DNA of 59,967 nucleotides. Origin: an uncultured Myxococcales bacterium (lineage in GTDB: Bacteria > Myxococcota_A > UBA9042). Below the pieces are notes generated by a model. It did not search any database, was not told the DNA's origin, and saw only the letters and a program-made list of their open reading frames with translations. Position 1 is the first letter of the stretch. Each line of letters starts with the position of its first letter. The position numbers and the translations under genes are program-made. Of this stretch, positions 1 to 10,035 are shown piece by piece. The DNA is taken from the NCBI GenBank assembly GCA_937910235.1, contig CALENB010000400.1, positions 1-59,967 on the forward strand. Reading direction: 5' to 3'.

Positions 1-2
1 GT

Positions 3-3000
3 TACAACGCGAACAAGACCATCAAGTGGAACTACTACCACGGCTACTACATGGGCGGCATCGCCTGCGACACGAAGAACTGCTTCGTCATGCGGCACAA
101 CAACAGCACGGTGTGGGTCCTGGATCGAAACACCGGTGGGGTGGAGCGATCCTATGGTTTGTCGGGCTGGGCCGGCTCCACGCTGTACGGCGGCTTGGCG
201 GTCATTGGTGACTCCTTGATCCGTGGCTCGAGTGGCAACTACATCCGGACGTTCAATAAGTTCACCGGCGCTGCGCGCGGCATCTCGTTCCGCGCGGCGG
301 TGCCCGTGTACAACATGGCGTTCCGCAATGGGCAGATGTGCGTCTCGGCGAACAACTCCTCGGTGTACTGCTACGACATGACCGACCAGACCGGCAAGGA
401 CACACCGCTGCTCTATGGTGACTCGAGCTCGGTGCAGATCTCCAGCTATAACCACAGCCACGGCATGGGCTACCACCCGTACTACAAAGAGCACTGGAAG
501 CCGAGCTGGGCGGGCGAGCGCGTCTACCGTTACGACCAGAACCGCAACTACGTCGGTCAGTTTGATAGTGGTCGTACGTATATGATGGACTTGACTGGCG
601 AGACCACCAACGACGACTGGTACTCGGCCAACTGGCAGTACTACACCATCCGCAAGCACGACGGCATGCTGCGCAAGACGTTGTGGGATCGCAGCATCGG
701 CTACTACGCTGGCGCCGTCGCGACGGAGGGCAACTACGTCTACGGTATTCGTCACGGCAGCAACTACATGTACAAGCTCAACAAGTCGAACGGCTCCGTG
801 GTGAGCTCGTTCGGCCTGACGGGCGGCAGCTACATGTCCGACACGATGTATGGCGGCGCCGCGGTGATTGGCACCAAGCTGTACCGTGCGTCGAGCAGCG
901 GCTATGTCGAGCGCTATGACCTCACGACCCAGAAGTACGACGGATTGACGCTGTACATGGGCACGAGCCACTACGGTACGTCGTTCCAGCCCGACATTCG
1001 GGAGTTCTGCACCTACGACAGCTCTGACAACGGCCAGTGCGTGACGTTGCCGGCCACGGTCGCGTCGGGCAGCGCGGGCGTGAACACCGTCGCGGGTATC
1101 GACACATACAGCTACGGCGGCGGCTTCCACGCCGGCTACAGCGAGTACTGGTATCCCGAGTGGAACAGCGCTAACGCGACGCAGGTGTACCGCTACGACC
1201 AGAACGCGAAGTACCTCGGTAGCTTCAACAGCGGGCTGCAGTACGTGCGCCAGATCGCGGGCGACAAGGTGCACACCGACTACTACGCCGGCGTCTACAG
1301 CGGCAGCTCGACCTACTCGCGGGTCTACCGCCTGAAGGCCAAGACGAACACGAAGGTGTGGACTAGCCCGTACGCCACGACCTACTACGGCGGCATGGCG
1401 ATCGACGCAAACTACGTCTACACGATGCGCTACGACGGCGATCGGCACGTCTACGCCTTCAACCGCAGCAACGGCGCGCAGCGGACGGATAAAGAGTTCG
1501 ACGTGGTTGGCGACTTGAACGGTGGCAACTGCTACGGCATCGCGATCTACGAAGGCAAGCTGTATCGGACCTCCACGAGCCGCTTCGTCTACCGCTACGA
1601 CATGGTTACGCATGAGCATGACGGCGTGAAGTTTGAGACGACGCCGACACCCGACACCGTCGCGCTGAATGACAAGGGCGAGCTCTGCGTCTCGGTGGCT
1701 AGCTCGCCGGCGGTTGTGTACTGCTACCCGCTGAAGGACGTCGGAACCAACTGGAACGCGACCACCTACACCGTGCCTACCTATGGCGAAGGTGCGGGTT
1801 TCCACAACTACCGCGCAGAGTTCTGGTTCAACAACTGGTCGTCCGGCACGACGCGTATCTATCGCTATAACAAGAACAAAGTCGCCCTTGGGGCCTTCGA
1901 CGTGGCGCAGCGCTACATCCGTCAGACCTGGGGCGACATCGGTACGGACCACTACTACTCGGCGAACTGGAGCGACAGCACCATCCAACGGCGCGCTGGG
2001 ATGAGCCCGAGCGTGCTGTGGTCGAGGAACATCGGCGGTAATCCGGGCGGCGTGGCGGGCGACGACACCGCCGTGTACGCGATGCGCTACAACTCTCAAA
2101 CCGTCTACCAGCTGAACAAGCTGACAGGCGCTATCACGCGGCAGTTCAACTTGACGGGTAGCTATTCGGGCAGCCTGTACGGGGGTCTGGCGGTCTCGGG
2201 TGGCAAGCTGTTCCGCGGCAACACGAGCGCGTGGGTCTATCGTTACGACCTCGCCACGGGTGAGCACGACAACGTGAAGTTCACCACCGCCGTTGGCATC
2301 TACGGCGCGGCGTTCGACGGCCAGAACTACTGCGTGCATGACTCCAGCTCCTCTAATCAGAAGCTGTACTGCTACGAGATCGTCACGACGAACTGCACCA
2401 AGGGCACGGACTGCGACGATACGCAGGCCTCCGTGAACCCGGGCAAGACAGAGATCTGTGATGACTTGGACAACAACTGCAGCGGCACCGTCGACACCGG
2501 TTGCGACGACGACAGCGACGGCTACTGCGACGCCAACATGGCCACCTACGGCACGCCGACCGTCTGCCCGAAGGGTGGTGGGGACTGCAACGACGCCAGC
2601 GCCACGGAGTCGCCCGCTTCTCCTGAGCTCTGTGACGGCAAGGACAACAACTGCAACAAGCTCATCGACGAAGAGAACGCCACAGGCTGCTCGACGTACT
2701 TCTACGACGGCGACAACGATGGGGTCGGCCTCACCGCGAGCTCGAAGTGTCTCTGCAAGGCGCAGGACCTGTACAAGACGACCGTGTCGGGGGACTGCAA
2801 CGACACCTGCTCGACGTGTGCGCCCAACAAGCCCGAGATCTGTGATGGTCAGGACAACGACTGCGATGCGCCGCTGCTCGACCAGCCGTCGCTGGCGACG
2901 ACCAAGCTCACGTTCAACAGCTCCAACCTGTACTACGGCGGCTGCTGGCACAGCAAACGCAACGAGTACTGGTTCACGTACTGGTCAGGCGCTGGCATGT

Positions 3001-5249
3001 ATCGCTACAACGCTAGTGGGAACTACCTTGGCGCGATGTCGACGGGACAAAGCGAGATGATGGGCTTGGCCTGTGATGACCTCACGGACGACTACTACAC
3101 CGCGAACTGGGGTCAGCAGACCGTGACGCGTCGCGCTGGGACGTCCACCAAGTGGGCTCGGAACATCTACTACTACCCCGCTGGTGTTGCGTACGAGGGC
3201 AGCCTCGTCTATGCGATGAAGTACTACTACAACATCACGACGGTCTACCGGATGGATCGCGCGTCGGGCGCAGCGAAGGGTGACTTCAACCTGAGTGGCT
3301 GGGGCCAGTTCAGCTCAAGCAGCATCTACGCGCCCTACGACGGGCTGGAGGTCGTCGATGGCAAGCTGTGGCGCATTACTCAGAACCGCTACGCGGCGCG
3401 CTACAACCTGACCAATGGCAAGTTCGACGGTGTGTACTTCTACGTGACGCCTGGCAGCTCCTACGTCAATCACTCCTTCATCAAGGACGGTAAGTTGTGT
3501 GTGGGTAGCTACGGACGCAACGACATGTACTGCTACGAGCTGCCGGACTCGAACCTCGGCTCGCTGACACGCAACCTCAGTATGAACACCTACTCGTATG
3601 GCGGCGGCTACCACCCGAGATACAGCGAGTTCTGGTACAACAACTACAACAACTCAACGATTTATCGCTATGATAACAAGGGAAAAGCGCTGGGCAGCTT
3701 CAATGGTGGTCACACCAACGTGCGTCAGATCTCCGCGACGGGTACGGAAGATGCCTACTACATGGCGCGCTACGGCAGCAACTCAAGCACTTCGTACATC
3801 GTGAAGAACTCGGGCAAGACGGCGACGAAGGTGTGGCAGTACTCGCCGGCGACGTACCTGTCCGCGGTGTCGGTTGACGGCGCGACGGTCTATGCCCAGC
3901 GGTACTACTCGAGCGATCGGGTGGTCTACATGATGAAGGCCACGGATGGCCAGAATCTCGGTAACTTCAGCCTCGGCGGTGATATCGGCAGCTACAACTA
4001 CGGCGGCTTGTTGGTGACCCAGGGTAAACTGTACCGCGCGACGAGCGACGGGTGGGTTCGGCGCTACGACATGAAGTCAAAGGCTTACGATGGGTTGAAC
4101 CTCTACTACGGCAACTGGCACAGCATCTACAACCTGACGTTTGACGGTAACGAGATGTGTCTGTCGAGCGGAAGCTCAAGCGTCTTCTGCTATCAGTTGA
4201 CAGGCAAGGGCTCGTTGGTTGACGAGAACTGCGACCCAGACGGCGACGGTTACTGCGACGCCAACATCCTGACGATCGGCAAGCCCAAGGCGTGTCCGAA
4301 GGGCGGCGCGGACTGCGACGAGACCAGCAAGAGTATTAACCCATCAGGCACCGAGCTCTGTAACGGCAAGGACGAGAACTGCAACGGCGCCATCGACGAA
4401 GGCGCGGACACTTGGTGTGAGGACGGCAAGAACGCGCAGGCCAAGTGCGAGAGTGGGGCGTGCAAGATCTACGAGTGCAACACCAACTACGTTGACTTGA
4501 ACGGTCTCGGTTCTGACGGCTGCGAGTGCTTGGACACGGACGGCTTTGAGCCGAATGACACGTGTAGTCAGGCGGTTTCGGTGGACACCAACATGGATGA
4601 TAACGGCGTCATACGCTACGTGACCGCGCGCCTGGTGAGCAACACGGACCAGGACTGGTTCAGCTTCCGCGCCATTGACAGCACGGATTCGGGCACCGCG
4701 GTGTGTGACAGGTTCAACGTGCGTGTGCGCTTCGTTCAGAATCCAAGCAACTCGTTGCGCTTCGAGATCTACCGTGGCGGTTGCCCAGGCACGAAGTACC
4801 CGAAAGAGGCCCATAACCTAGGGGTGAAGGTCGATAACGCGGTGTGTTGTGGCCAGACCGACTTCAACTGGTTCACGAACTTCAAGGGGTACCAGAAGAA
4901 CGCGTACTCGTCGTACTACTCTGAGTGGGGCGAGTGTAACTGCACCACGTCCGGATCGACGTTTGACACGCGCACCGGCTACAACTACGGCCCCGGCTAC
5001 AACCCCTACGGTACGGGTAGCGGGGGACCGTGGCTGCGCTACAACGGAAGCTCTGGGGTGACGGATCGCAACGTCAAAAGTCAGTCGCGCGGCTACGACT
5101 ACTCGCGTTGCCACAACGACACGGCGTACTTCTACATCAAGGTGTACAAGGGTGCGACGGCGACGCAGTGCAGCAACTACCGCCTGGAGATCTCCAACGG
5201 GGTCTACGGTGCTCCCAGCAATGGGCGCAATGGCTACATGGTCAACTAG
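3..5249 (+). CDS. Giant Tyr-rich surface protein with propeller-like repeats and MopE-type metal-binding modules (5' truncated)
   Basis: The reading frame is open from base 3, so the true start lies before the window; at least 1,748 residues remain. Seen: one partial and five complete copies of a ~220-residue Tyr/Gly-rich unit, beginning near nt 445, 1105, 1771, 2920 and 3589. Each unit opens with a YGGGFH...EYW-like stretch and contains short YGGLAVIG...KLYR...RYD blades typical of PQQ/Kelch-like beta-propellers. Two Cys/Asp-rich blocks with DCDD...P...ExCDxxDNxC patterns, as in the putative metal-binding motif of MopE-like proteins, sit at about nt 2395-2885 and 4213-4540. The C-terminus (about nt 4546 on) starts EPNDTCSQA and has DQDWFSF, resembling a bacterial pre-peptidase C-terminal domain. 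Inferred role: secreted or cell-surface structural or adhesive protein. It ends at a strong hairpin and converges on gatB. Confidence 0.85.
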   Translation, partial: YNANKTIKWNYYHGYYMGGIACDTKNCFVMRHNNSTVWVLDRNTGGVERSYGLSGWAGSTLYGGLAVIGDSLIRGSSGNYIRTFNKFTGAARGISFRAAVPVYNMAFRNGQMCVSANNSSVYCYDMTDQTGKDTPLLYGDSSSVQISSYNHSHGMGYHPYYKEHWKPSWAGERVYRYDQNRNYVGQFDSGRTYMMDLTGETTNDDWYSANWQYYTIRKHDGMLRKTLWDRSIGYYAGAVATEGNYVYGIRHGSNYMYKLNKSNGSVVSSFGLTGGSYMSDTMYGGAAVIGTKLYRASSSGYVERYDLTTQKYDGLTLYMGTSHYGTSFQPDIREFCTYDSSDNGQCVTLPATVASGSAGVNTVAGIDTYSYGGGFHAGYSEYWYPEWNSANATQVYRYDQNAKYLGSFNSGLQYVRQIAGDKVHTDYYAGVYSGSSTYSRVYRLKAKTNTKVWTSPYATTYYGGMAIDANYVYTMRYDGDRHVYAFNRSNGAQRTDKEFDVVGDLNGGNCYGIAIYEGKLYRTSTSRFVYRYDMVTHEHDGVKFETTPTPDTVALNDKGELCVSVASSPAVVYCYPLKDVGTNWNATTYTVPTYGEGAGFHNYRAEFWFNNWSSGTTRIYRYNKNKVALGAFDVAQRYIRQTWGDIGTDHYYSANWSDSTIQRRAGMSPSVLWSRNIGGNPGGVAGDDTAVYAMRYNSQTVYQLNKLTGAITRQFNLTGSYSGSLYGGLAVSGGKLFRGNTSAWVYRYDLATGEHDNVKFTTAVGIYGAAFDGQNYCVHDSSSSNQKLYCYEIVTTNCTKGTDCDDTQASVNPGKTEICDDLDNNCSGTVDTGCDDDSDGYCDANMATYGTPTVCPKGGGDCNDASATESPASPELCDGKDNNCNKLIDEENATGCSTYFYDGDNDGVGLTASSKCLCKAQDLYKTTVSGDCNDTCSTCAPNKPEICDGQDNDCDAPLLDQPSLATTKLTFNSSNLYYGGCWHSKRNEYWFTYWSGAGMYRYNASGNYLGAMSTGQSEMMGLACDDLTDDYYTANWGQQTVTRRAGTSTKWARNIYYYPAGVAYEGSLVYAMKYYYNITTVYRMDRASGAAKGDFNLSGWGQFSSSSIYAPYDGLEVVDGKLWRITQNRYAARYNLTNGKFDGVYFYVTPGSSYVNHSFIKDGKLCVGSYGRNDMYCYELPDSNLGSLTRNLSMNTYSYGGGYHPRYSEFWYNNYNNSTIYRYDNKGKALGSFNGGHTNVRQISATGTEDAYYMARYGSNSSTSYIVKNSGKTATKVWQYSPATYLSAVSVDGATVYAQRYYSSDRVVYMMKATDGQNLGNFSLGGDIGSYNYGGLLVTQGKLYRATSDGWVRRYDMKSKAYDGLNLYYGNWHSIYNLTFDGNEMCLSSGSSSVFCYQLTGKGSLVDENCDPDGDGYCDANILTIGKPKACPKGGADCDETSKSINPSGTELCNGKDENCNGAIDEGADTWCEDGKNAQAKCESGACKIYECNTNYVDLNGLGSDGCECLDTDGFEPNDTCSQAVSVDTNMDDNGVIRYVTARLVSNTDQDWFSFRAIDSTDSGTAVCDRFNVRVRFVQNPSNSLRFEIYRGGCPGTKYPKEAHNLGVKVDNAVCCGQTDFNWFTNFKGYQKNAYSSYYSEWGECNCTTSGSTFDTRTGYNYGPGYNPYGTGSGGPWLRYNGSSGVTDRNVKSQSRGYDYSRCHNDTAYFYIKVYKGATATQCSNYRLEISNGVYGAPSNGRNGYMVN

Positions 5250-5272
5250 CGATAGCGCACAAGACGCAGACG

Positions 5273-5311
5273 GCGGCCCGGTTCCTCATCCAAGGTGAGG
5301 GGCCGGGCCGC
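5273..5311. terminator. 16-bp hairpin between convergent genes
   Basis: Arms 5273-5288 and 5296-5311 pair over 16 bp with two G-U wobbles, loop of 7 nt. It lies 23 nt after the stop of the giant surface protein and before the gatB stop on the other strand. No T tract follows on either side, so it may act as a bidirectional or RNA-stabilising terminator rather than a classical intrinsic one. Confidence 0.6.
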
Positions 5312-5377
5312 GGCGGTATCATTCCGGAACCGGTGGGAGAGCGGGCTGGTCGGAGGACGTTGGCGACGTGACGAGGG

Positions 5378-6826
5378 CTACGCGGGATCGCCGAGGCGCT
5401 CTTGCAGCTTGCGGTTGACCTCTTGTGCGTTGGCCTTACCACCCAGCGCCTGCATGACTTGACCGACAAAAAAGCCGAGCAACTTAGGCTTTCCGCCCTG
5501 GTACGCCGCTACTTGTCCAGGGTTGGCGGCGAGGATTCGGTCGATCGCGGCGTCGAGTTCGCCCGTGTCTTGTTCGAGCAAGCCGACGGCCGCACGTGCT
5601 TGCGCCAGCGCTTTCGCAAACAGGTCTTCTGCTTCGAACGCGGCAGCTAGCAGGTCCCCGAGCATCTTGTTGCTGAGCTTGCCGGCGCGCCACTGATCAT
5701 GGACTTCAGCTAGGTCTGACAGGGCAGCGTCGAGGTCGAGCCAGGATCGCGTCGACTTGTTGAGCGCTCCGGCGATCCGCCCGCTGAGGAAGCTGGCGAG
5801 GCTTCGGGCGCGTGACGGCGATTGATCCTCGTCTAGCGCACGCTCAAAACGATCCGCGGTCGTGGGATCCTCACAGAGGTGCTGGGCGACAGCCACATCC
5901 AGGCCCAGCGTGGTCTGGAAGCGTGCGCGCTTCGCTGCGGGAAGCTCGGGCAGGGACGCCGCCCATGTCTTGAGGTCGTCCGCGTCGATCAGCAACGGCG
6001 GTAGATCTGGATCAGGAAAGTAGCGATAGTCATGGGCTTCTTCCTTGCTCCGCATCGCGGCTGTGCGGCCCTGGTCGACGTCCCACAGTCGCGTCTGTTG
6101 GACGATGGCTTCACCGGCTTCGATGCGCCGGATCTGTCGCGCCGTCTCGTAGTGGATGGCGTCTCGAATGCCTCGGAATGAGTTGAGGTTCTTGATCTCA
6201 CAGCGGGTGCCAAGGGCGCTCTGGCCTTTGCGTCGCACGCTGACGTTGGCGTCGCAGCGGAACGAGCCCTCCTCCAGGTTGCCGTCGTTGACCCCGATGT
6301 AGACCAGGATCGCGCGTAGCTCGCGGAGGTAGGCCACTGCCTGCTCAGGCGTGCGCAGGTCTGGTTCGCTGACGATCTCGATCAACGGAACGCCGGCGCG
6401 GTTCAAGTCGACCCAGCTTCCCTGCGCGTGATGGCTCGACTTGCCGGCGTCCTCCTCCATATGGATGCGCGTGATTCCGACGCGCAGCGGGGTGCCGTCG
6501 CTCTCGATGTCTAGAAAGCCGCCGAGACAGATCGGCTCGTCGAATTGCGAGATCTGATAGCCCTTGGGCAAGTCGGGGTAGAAGTAGTTCTTGCGCGCGA
6601 AGACCGAGCGCAGCTGCACGTCGCAGTGCGTCGCGAGGCCGGCGAGGGCCGCCATCCGCACGGCTTCCCGATTCAGTACGGGGAGGGCGCCGGGAAGGCC
6701 GAGGCTGACGGCGTCGACGTGACTGTTCGGCGCGCCGCCGTAGCTGGCCGATGCGGCGCCAAAGAGCTTGGTTTGGGTGCGCAGCTGGGCGTGCACCTCG
6801 AGGCCAATGACTGTTTCCCACTGCAT
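5378..6826 (-). CDS. gatB: Asp-tRNA(Asn)/Glu-tRNA(Gln) amidotransferase subunit B
   Basis: 482 residues, normal GatB length. The N-terminus WETVIGLEVHAQL and the KNYFYPDLPKGYQISQFD stretch are hallmark GatB motifs; the C-terminal half carries the YqeY/GatB tail domain that contacts tRNA. It phosphorylates misacylated Glu-tRNA(Gln) or Asp-tRNA(Asn) and accepts ammonia from GatA. The ATG overlaps the gatA stop by one base (TGATG), implying translational coupling. Last gene of a gatC-gatA-gatB run, the order placing all three subunits on one transcript. GltX in this window supplies the misacylated Glu-tRNA(Gln) substrate in the usual indirect pathway (inference). Confidence 0.97.
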   Translation of the reverse strand: MQWETVIGLEVHAQLRTQTKLFGAASASYGGAPNSHVDAVSLGLPGALPVLNREAVRMAALAGLATHCDVQLRSVFARKNYFYPDLPKGYQISQFDEPICLGGFLDIESDGTPLRVGITRIHMEEDAGKSSHHAQGSWVDLNRAGVPLIEIVSEPDLRTPEQAVAYLRELRAILVYIGVNDGNLEEGSFRCDANVSVRRKGQSALGTRCEIKNLNSFRGIRDAIHYETARQIRRIEAGEAIVQQTRLWDVDQGRTAAMRSKEEAHDYRYFPDPDLPPLLIDADDLKTWAASLPELPAAKRARFQTTLGLDVAVAQHLCEDPTTADRFERALDEDQSPSRARSLASFLSGRIAGALNKSTRSWLDLDAALSDLAEVHDQWRAGKLSNKMLGDLLAAAFEAEDLFAKALAQARAAVGLLEQDTGELDAAIDRILAANPGQVAAYQGGKPKLLGFFVGQVMQALGGKANAQEVNRKLQERLGDPA

Positions 6827-8301
6827 CAGACACCCCCACTGAGCGCGCGCGCCAGGGCGATCGGCGCGCTGGGAAGCGCCGGGGCATCCCGCTCTACCGA
6901 CGCGGCGCAGCGGAGCAGCGTCGCCTCATCGAACGCACCCGCCATGAGCTGAATGGCCAACGGCAAACCGCCTGCGCTGAGGCCGACGGGAACCGACATG
7001 GCCGGAAGCCCTGCGAGGTTGGCGACCGTCGTGTAGATGTCCATCTGATAGGCGGCGACGGGATCGTGGGTGTGGCTGCCGAGGGGCCACGCTGTGCTGG
7101 GCGCTGTCGGGCCCAAGATCACGTCGCATTGGCGCAGCGCTGCCTCCAAATCGCCGTGAATCAGGCGTCTCACGCGGCATGCGCGGTCATAGTAGGCCTC
7201 GTAGTAGCCAGAAGAGAGCGCCCACGTACCCATGATGATCCGCCGCTTCACCTCTGCGCCGAAACCTTCCGCGCGGCTGCGTGCGTAGAGCGTATCGAGG
7301 TCGTCGTCCGGCTCGAGCGCGGCGCGGTGTCCGAAGCGAACGCCGTCGTAGCGCGCCAGGTTGGCGGAGGCCTCGCTCATGGCGATGAGGTAGTAGGCCG
7401 GTACCGCTAGGTGGGCGTGGGGCAGCGTCACCTCGACCGTGACAGCGCCAGCGGCTTCGAGGCGTCGCTGCGTGCTCAGCACCGCGTCGTGGGTCTCGGT
7501 CGTCAACCCTTCGAGCCAGCTCCGCACGACGCCGACGCGCAGACCGCGCGCCGGTAGGTCGCAGGCGGCCTCGTAGTCCGCGACGGCTTCGAGGCGGCTG
7601 GTGGCGTCTTCCCCGCACGGGCCCGCGATGACCGCGAGCAGGCGCGCCGCATCGCGAACCGTCGTCGCCATCGGGCCGACTTGGTCGAAAGACGACGCGT
7701 AGGCGACCACGCCTGAGCGCGAGACGCGGCCGTAGGTTGGTTTCAAGCCGACCAAGCCGCACAGGGCGGCCGGCAAGCGGACGCTGCCACCCGTGTCGGT
7801 CCCGAGTGAGCCGTAGCCGTAGCCAGCTGCGACGGCGACGGCCGATCCGCCGGATGACCCGCCCGGTACGCGCCCCAGATCCCAAGGGTTGCGCGCAGGA
7901 CCCGTCACCGCGGTCTCGTTGGTGGAGCCCATCGCGAACTCGTCGAGCGAGGTCTTGCCGAGGATGACCGCGCCCGCGTCGCGGAGGCGGACGATCACGC
8001 TCGCGTCGCGCGCCGGCACGTAGCCGGCCAGCATCTTGGAGCCCGCCGTCAGCGGAAGCCCAGCTACGGCGATCAGGTCCTTGATCGTCAGTGGAACGCC
8101 GGCCAGCGGCCCCAAAGGCCCGCCTGCGGCCATCGCCGCGTCTACGCGCGCCGCCTGCGCCAGCGCGCCGTCGGAGTCGACGTGAACCATGGCGTTGAGG
8201 TGTGGCTCCGCAGCGACGATGCGGCTGAGCGCCCGCTCGGTGACCGCCGTCGCCGTCTGGGCGCCCGTGGCGATGGCCCGTGCGCATGCGATGAGTGACA
8301 T
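6826..8301 (-). CDS. gatA: Asp-tRNA(Asn)/Glu-tRNA(Gln) amidotransferase subunit A (glutaminase)
   Basis: 491 residues, typical amidase-signature enzyme that releases ammonia from glutamine or asparagine for GatB. The signature GGSSGGSAVAVAAG and the LGTDTGGSVRLPA segment are present. The Ser-cisSer-Lys triad maps to Lys74 (PLTIKD), Ser149 and Ser173. The start ATG has a GGGAG ribosome site about 5 nt upstream and lies 13 nt after gatC. Nothing appears missing; function is assigned with high certainty. Confidence 0.97.
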   Translation of the reverse strand: MSLIACARAIATGAQTATAVTERALSRIVAAEPHLNAMVHVDSDGALAQAARVDAAMAAGGPLGPLAGVPLTIKDLIAVAGLPLTAGSKMLAGYVPARDASVIVRLRDAGAVILGKTSLDEFAMGSTNETAVTGPARNPWDLGRVPGGSSGGSAVAVAAGYGYGSLGTDTGGSVRLPAALCGLVGLKPTYGRVSRSGVVAYASSFDQVGPMATTVRDAARLLAVIAGPCGEDATSRLEAVADYEAACDLPARGLRVGVVRSWLEGLTTETHDAVLSTQRRLEAAGAVTVEVTLPHAHLAVPAYYLIAMSEASANLARYDGVRFGHRAALEPDDDLDTLYARSRAEGFGAEVKRRIIMGTWALSSGYYEAYYDRACRVRRLIHGDLEAALRQCDVILGPTAPSTAWPLGSHTHDPVAAYQMDIYTTVANLAGLPAMSVPVGLSAGGLPLAIQLMAGAFDEATLLRCAASVERDAPALPSAPIALARALSGGV

Positions 8302-8314
8302 GATGACTCCCGGC

Positions 8315-8617
8315 CTAGCCGACGACGCGTGGCACGAGGAAGTGGTCCTCCGCTTGCGCCGGCGCGTTCGCGAGGACCTCCGACACCGTCAGCGTCTGGC
8401 CCGTGTCTTCGTCGGCCCGCAGGCGCATCGCGCCTTCGTGGGGATGCAGCATCGGCGCGACGTCGGCGACGGGGACGTCCTGCAACAGGGCCGCCCAGGC
8501 GCGCACGCGCTCCAGCTGCTCAGCCATCACTAGGCGCTCGTCTTCAGACAGGGCGATGCGCGACAGGCGCGCGGCCTTCGCGACGATCTCGGCGGTGATG
8601 GCGTTCGAATCACTCAT
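8315..8617 (-). CDS. gatC: Asp-tRNA(Asn)/Glu-tRNA(Gln) amidotransferase subunit C
   Basis: 100 residues, the normal size for GatC, the small belt that stabilises the GatA-GatB interface. Recognisable features are the early KAARLSRIALSEDE helix and the VADVAPMLHPHE segment, with a proline-rich C-terminal end (HFLVPRVVG). Its ATG overlaps the stop of the upstream phosphohexomutase gene by 4 nt (ATGA), so gatCAB is translationally linked to sugar-phosphate genes. Confidence 0.95.
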   Translation of the reverse strand: MSDSNAITAEIVAKAARLSRIALSEDERLVMAEQLERVRAWAALLQDVPVADVAPMLHPHEGAMRLRADEDTGQTLTVSEVLANAPAQAEDHFLVPRVVG

Positions 8618-9978
8618 GCGCTGACCTCTCGCTCAGCGCGTGCGATGGCGCGCTCAAGCTCGCCGCGGATGTCGGCGAGCGCAGCCTCACTCTGGGCTTC
8701 GCAACGCAGCACCAGGACGGGTCCGGTGTTCGACGCGCGGACCAAGCCCCAGCCGTCGCCGAAACGTATCCGCGCACCGTCGATCGCGTTGACGTCGTGA
8801 TCGGCTGAGAAGTGGGCACAGACGTGGTCGACGACCGCGAACTTGACCGCGTCTGGGCACGGCAGGCGCAGCTCCGGTGTGGCGCAGACCGCCGGAACGT
8901 CGGCTAGCAGCGCCGACAAAGGCGCCTCGGTGTGACTCAGGATCTCAAGCAGCCGGCAGGTGGCGTAGATGGCGTCGTCAAAGCCGAAAAAACGGTGTTT
9001 GTAGAAGATGTGGCCGCTCATCTCGCCGGCGAGCAGGGCGCCTTCGTCCTTCATCCGGGCCTTGATCAGGCTGTGACCAACCCGGCTCATGATCGCGTAG
9101 CCGCCGCGCGCTTCGATGTCGTCGAACAGCGTTTGGCTGCACTTCACCTCAGCGACGACCGTCGCGCCCGGCTCCTCGGCGAGCAGCGCGCGCGACAGGA
9201 TGATCATCAAGCGATCACCCCAGATGATCTCCGCGTTTTCGTCGACCACGCCGAGGCGATCCCCATCTCCGTCGTAGGCGATGCCCAGGTCTGCCCCGGT
9301 CGCGCGCACCTCCCGCTGCAGATCGACCAGGTTCTCCGCGACCGTCGGATCGGGGTGGTGATTCGGGAATCGGCCGTCTGGCTCGCAAAAAAGCGGGATC
9401 ACCTCACAGCCCAGCGCCGTCAGCAGGTCGGGCGCGATCGGGCCAGTCGGGCCATTGCCAGCGTCGATGACGACGCGCAGCTTGCGCGGTCCGAGCGTCA
9501 CGTTCTCCTTGATCCAGGTCTCGTAGCGCGGCTGCATCGGCAGGGACACGCCGACCCCTTGGCCGATCTCGAAGTCCTGCGCCTCGATCAGGTGACGCAG
9601 CGCCTGAACCTGTTCGCCGTGCAGAGAGCTAGAACCCAGCACCAGCTTGAAGCCGTTGTCGGGCGCCGGATTGTGGCTGCCCGTGACCATGATGCCACCG
9701 CCGACGTCGAGCTGATGCGTCGCGAAGTAGAGCAGCGGTGTCGGCACCATCCCCACGGCCACCGTGTCGCAGCCAGCGGCCTGGAGCCCCGCGAGCAGCG
9801 CGTCTCGGATACGCTCGCTCGAGAGTCGGGCGTCCCAACCCACGGCGATGTTCGGCGTTCCGCCGCCACGGATCACAAAGGTGCCAAACGCCTTGCCGAG
9901 ATCGCGGGCGAGCGCGTCATCCAAGTCGCGATCGGCGACGCCACGGATGTCATAGGCTCGAAAGATATGCGGGTTCAT
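8614..9978 (-). CDS. manB: Phosphomannomutase/phosphoglucomutase
   Basis: Alpha-D-phosphohexomutase family, interconverting mannose-6-P and mannose-1-P (possibly also glucose phosphates) in the cytoplasm. N-terminal FRAYDIRG, the phosphoserine loop VTGSHNPAPDNGFKL and the metal loop DGDGDRLG are all intact; length (about 454) is normal. Start choice: three in-frame starts GTG-ATG-ATG lie together at 9984-9976; GGGAG ends inside the GTG, so the last ATG (9978) has the correct 5-nt spacing. It follows manC by about 50 nt and overlaps gatC. Together with ManC it would feed GDP-mannose for polysaccharide or glycolipid synthesis. Substrate preference cannot be told from sequence. Confidence 0.92.
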   Translation of the reverse strand: MNPHIFRAYDIRGVADRDLDDALARDLGKAFGTFVIRGGGTPNIAVGWDARLSSERIRDALLAGLQAAGCDTVAVGMVPTPLLYFATHQLDVGGGIMVTGSHNPAPDNGFKLVLGSSSLHGEQVQALRHLIEAQDFEIGQGVGVSLPMQPRYETWIKENVTLGPRKLRVVIDAGNGPTGPIAPDLLTALGCEVIPLFCEPDGRFPNHHPDPTVAENLVDLQREVRATGADLGIAYDGDGDRLGVVDENAEIIWGDRLMIILSRALLAEEPGATVVAEVKCSQTLFDDIEARGGYAIMSRVGHSLIKARMKDEGALLAGEMSGHIFYKHRFFGFDDAIYATCRLLEILSHTEAPLSALLADVPAVCATPELRLPCPDAVKFAVVDHVCAHFSADHDVNAIDGARIRFGDGWGLVRASNTGPVLVLRCEAQSEAALADIRGELERAIARAEREVSA

Positions 9979-10035
9979 CATCACTCCCAGGTGGTGTGCG
10001 CGCGAGCTCAGGCGGACCCTACTAGGGTAGGTCGG

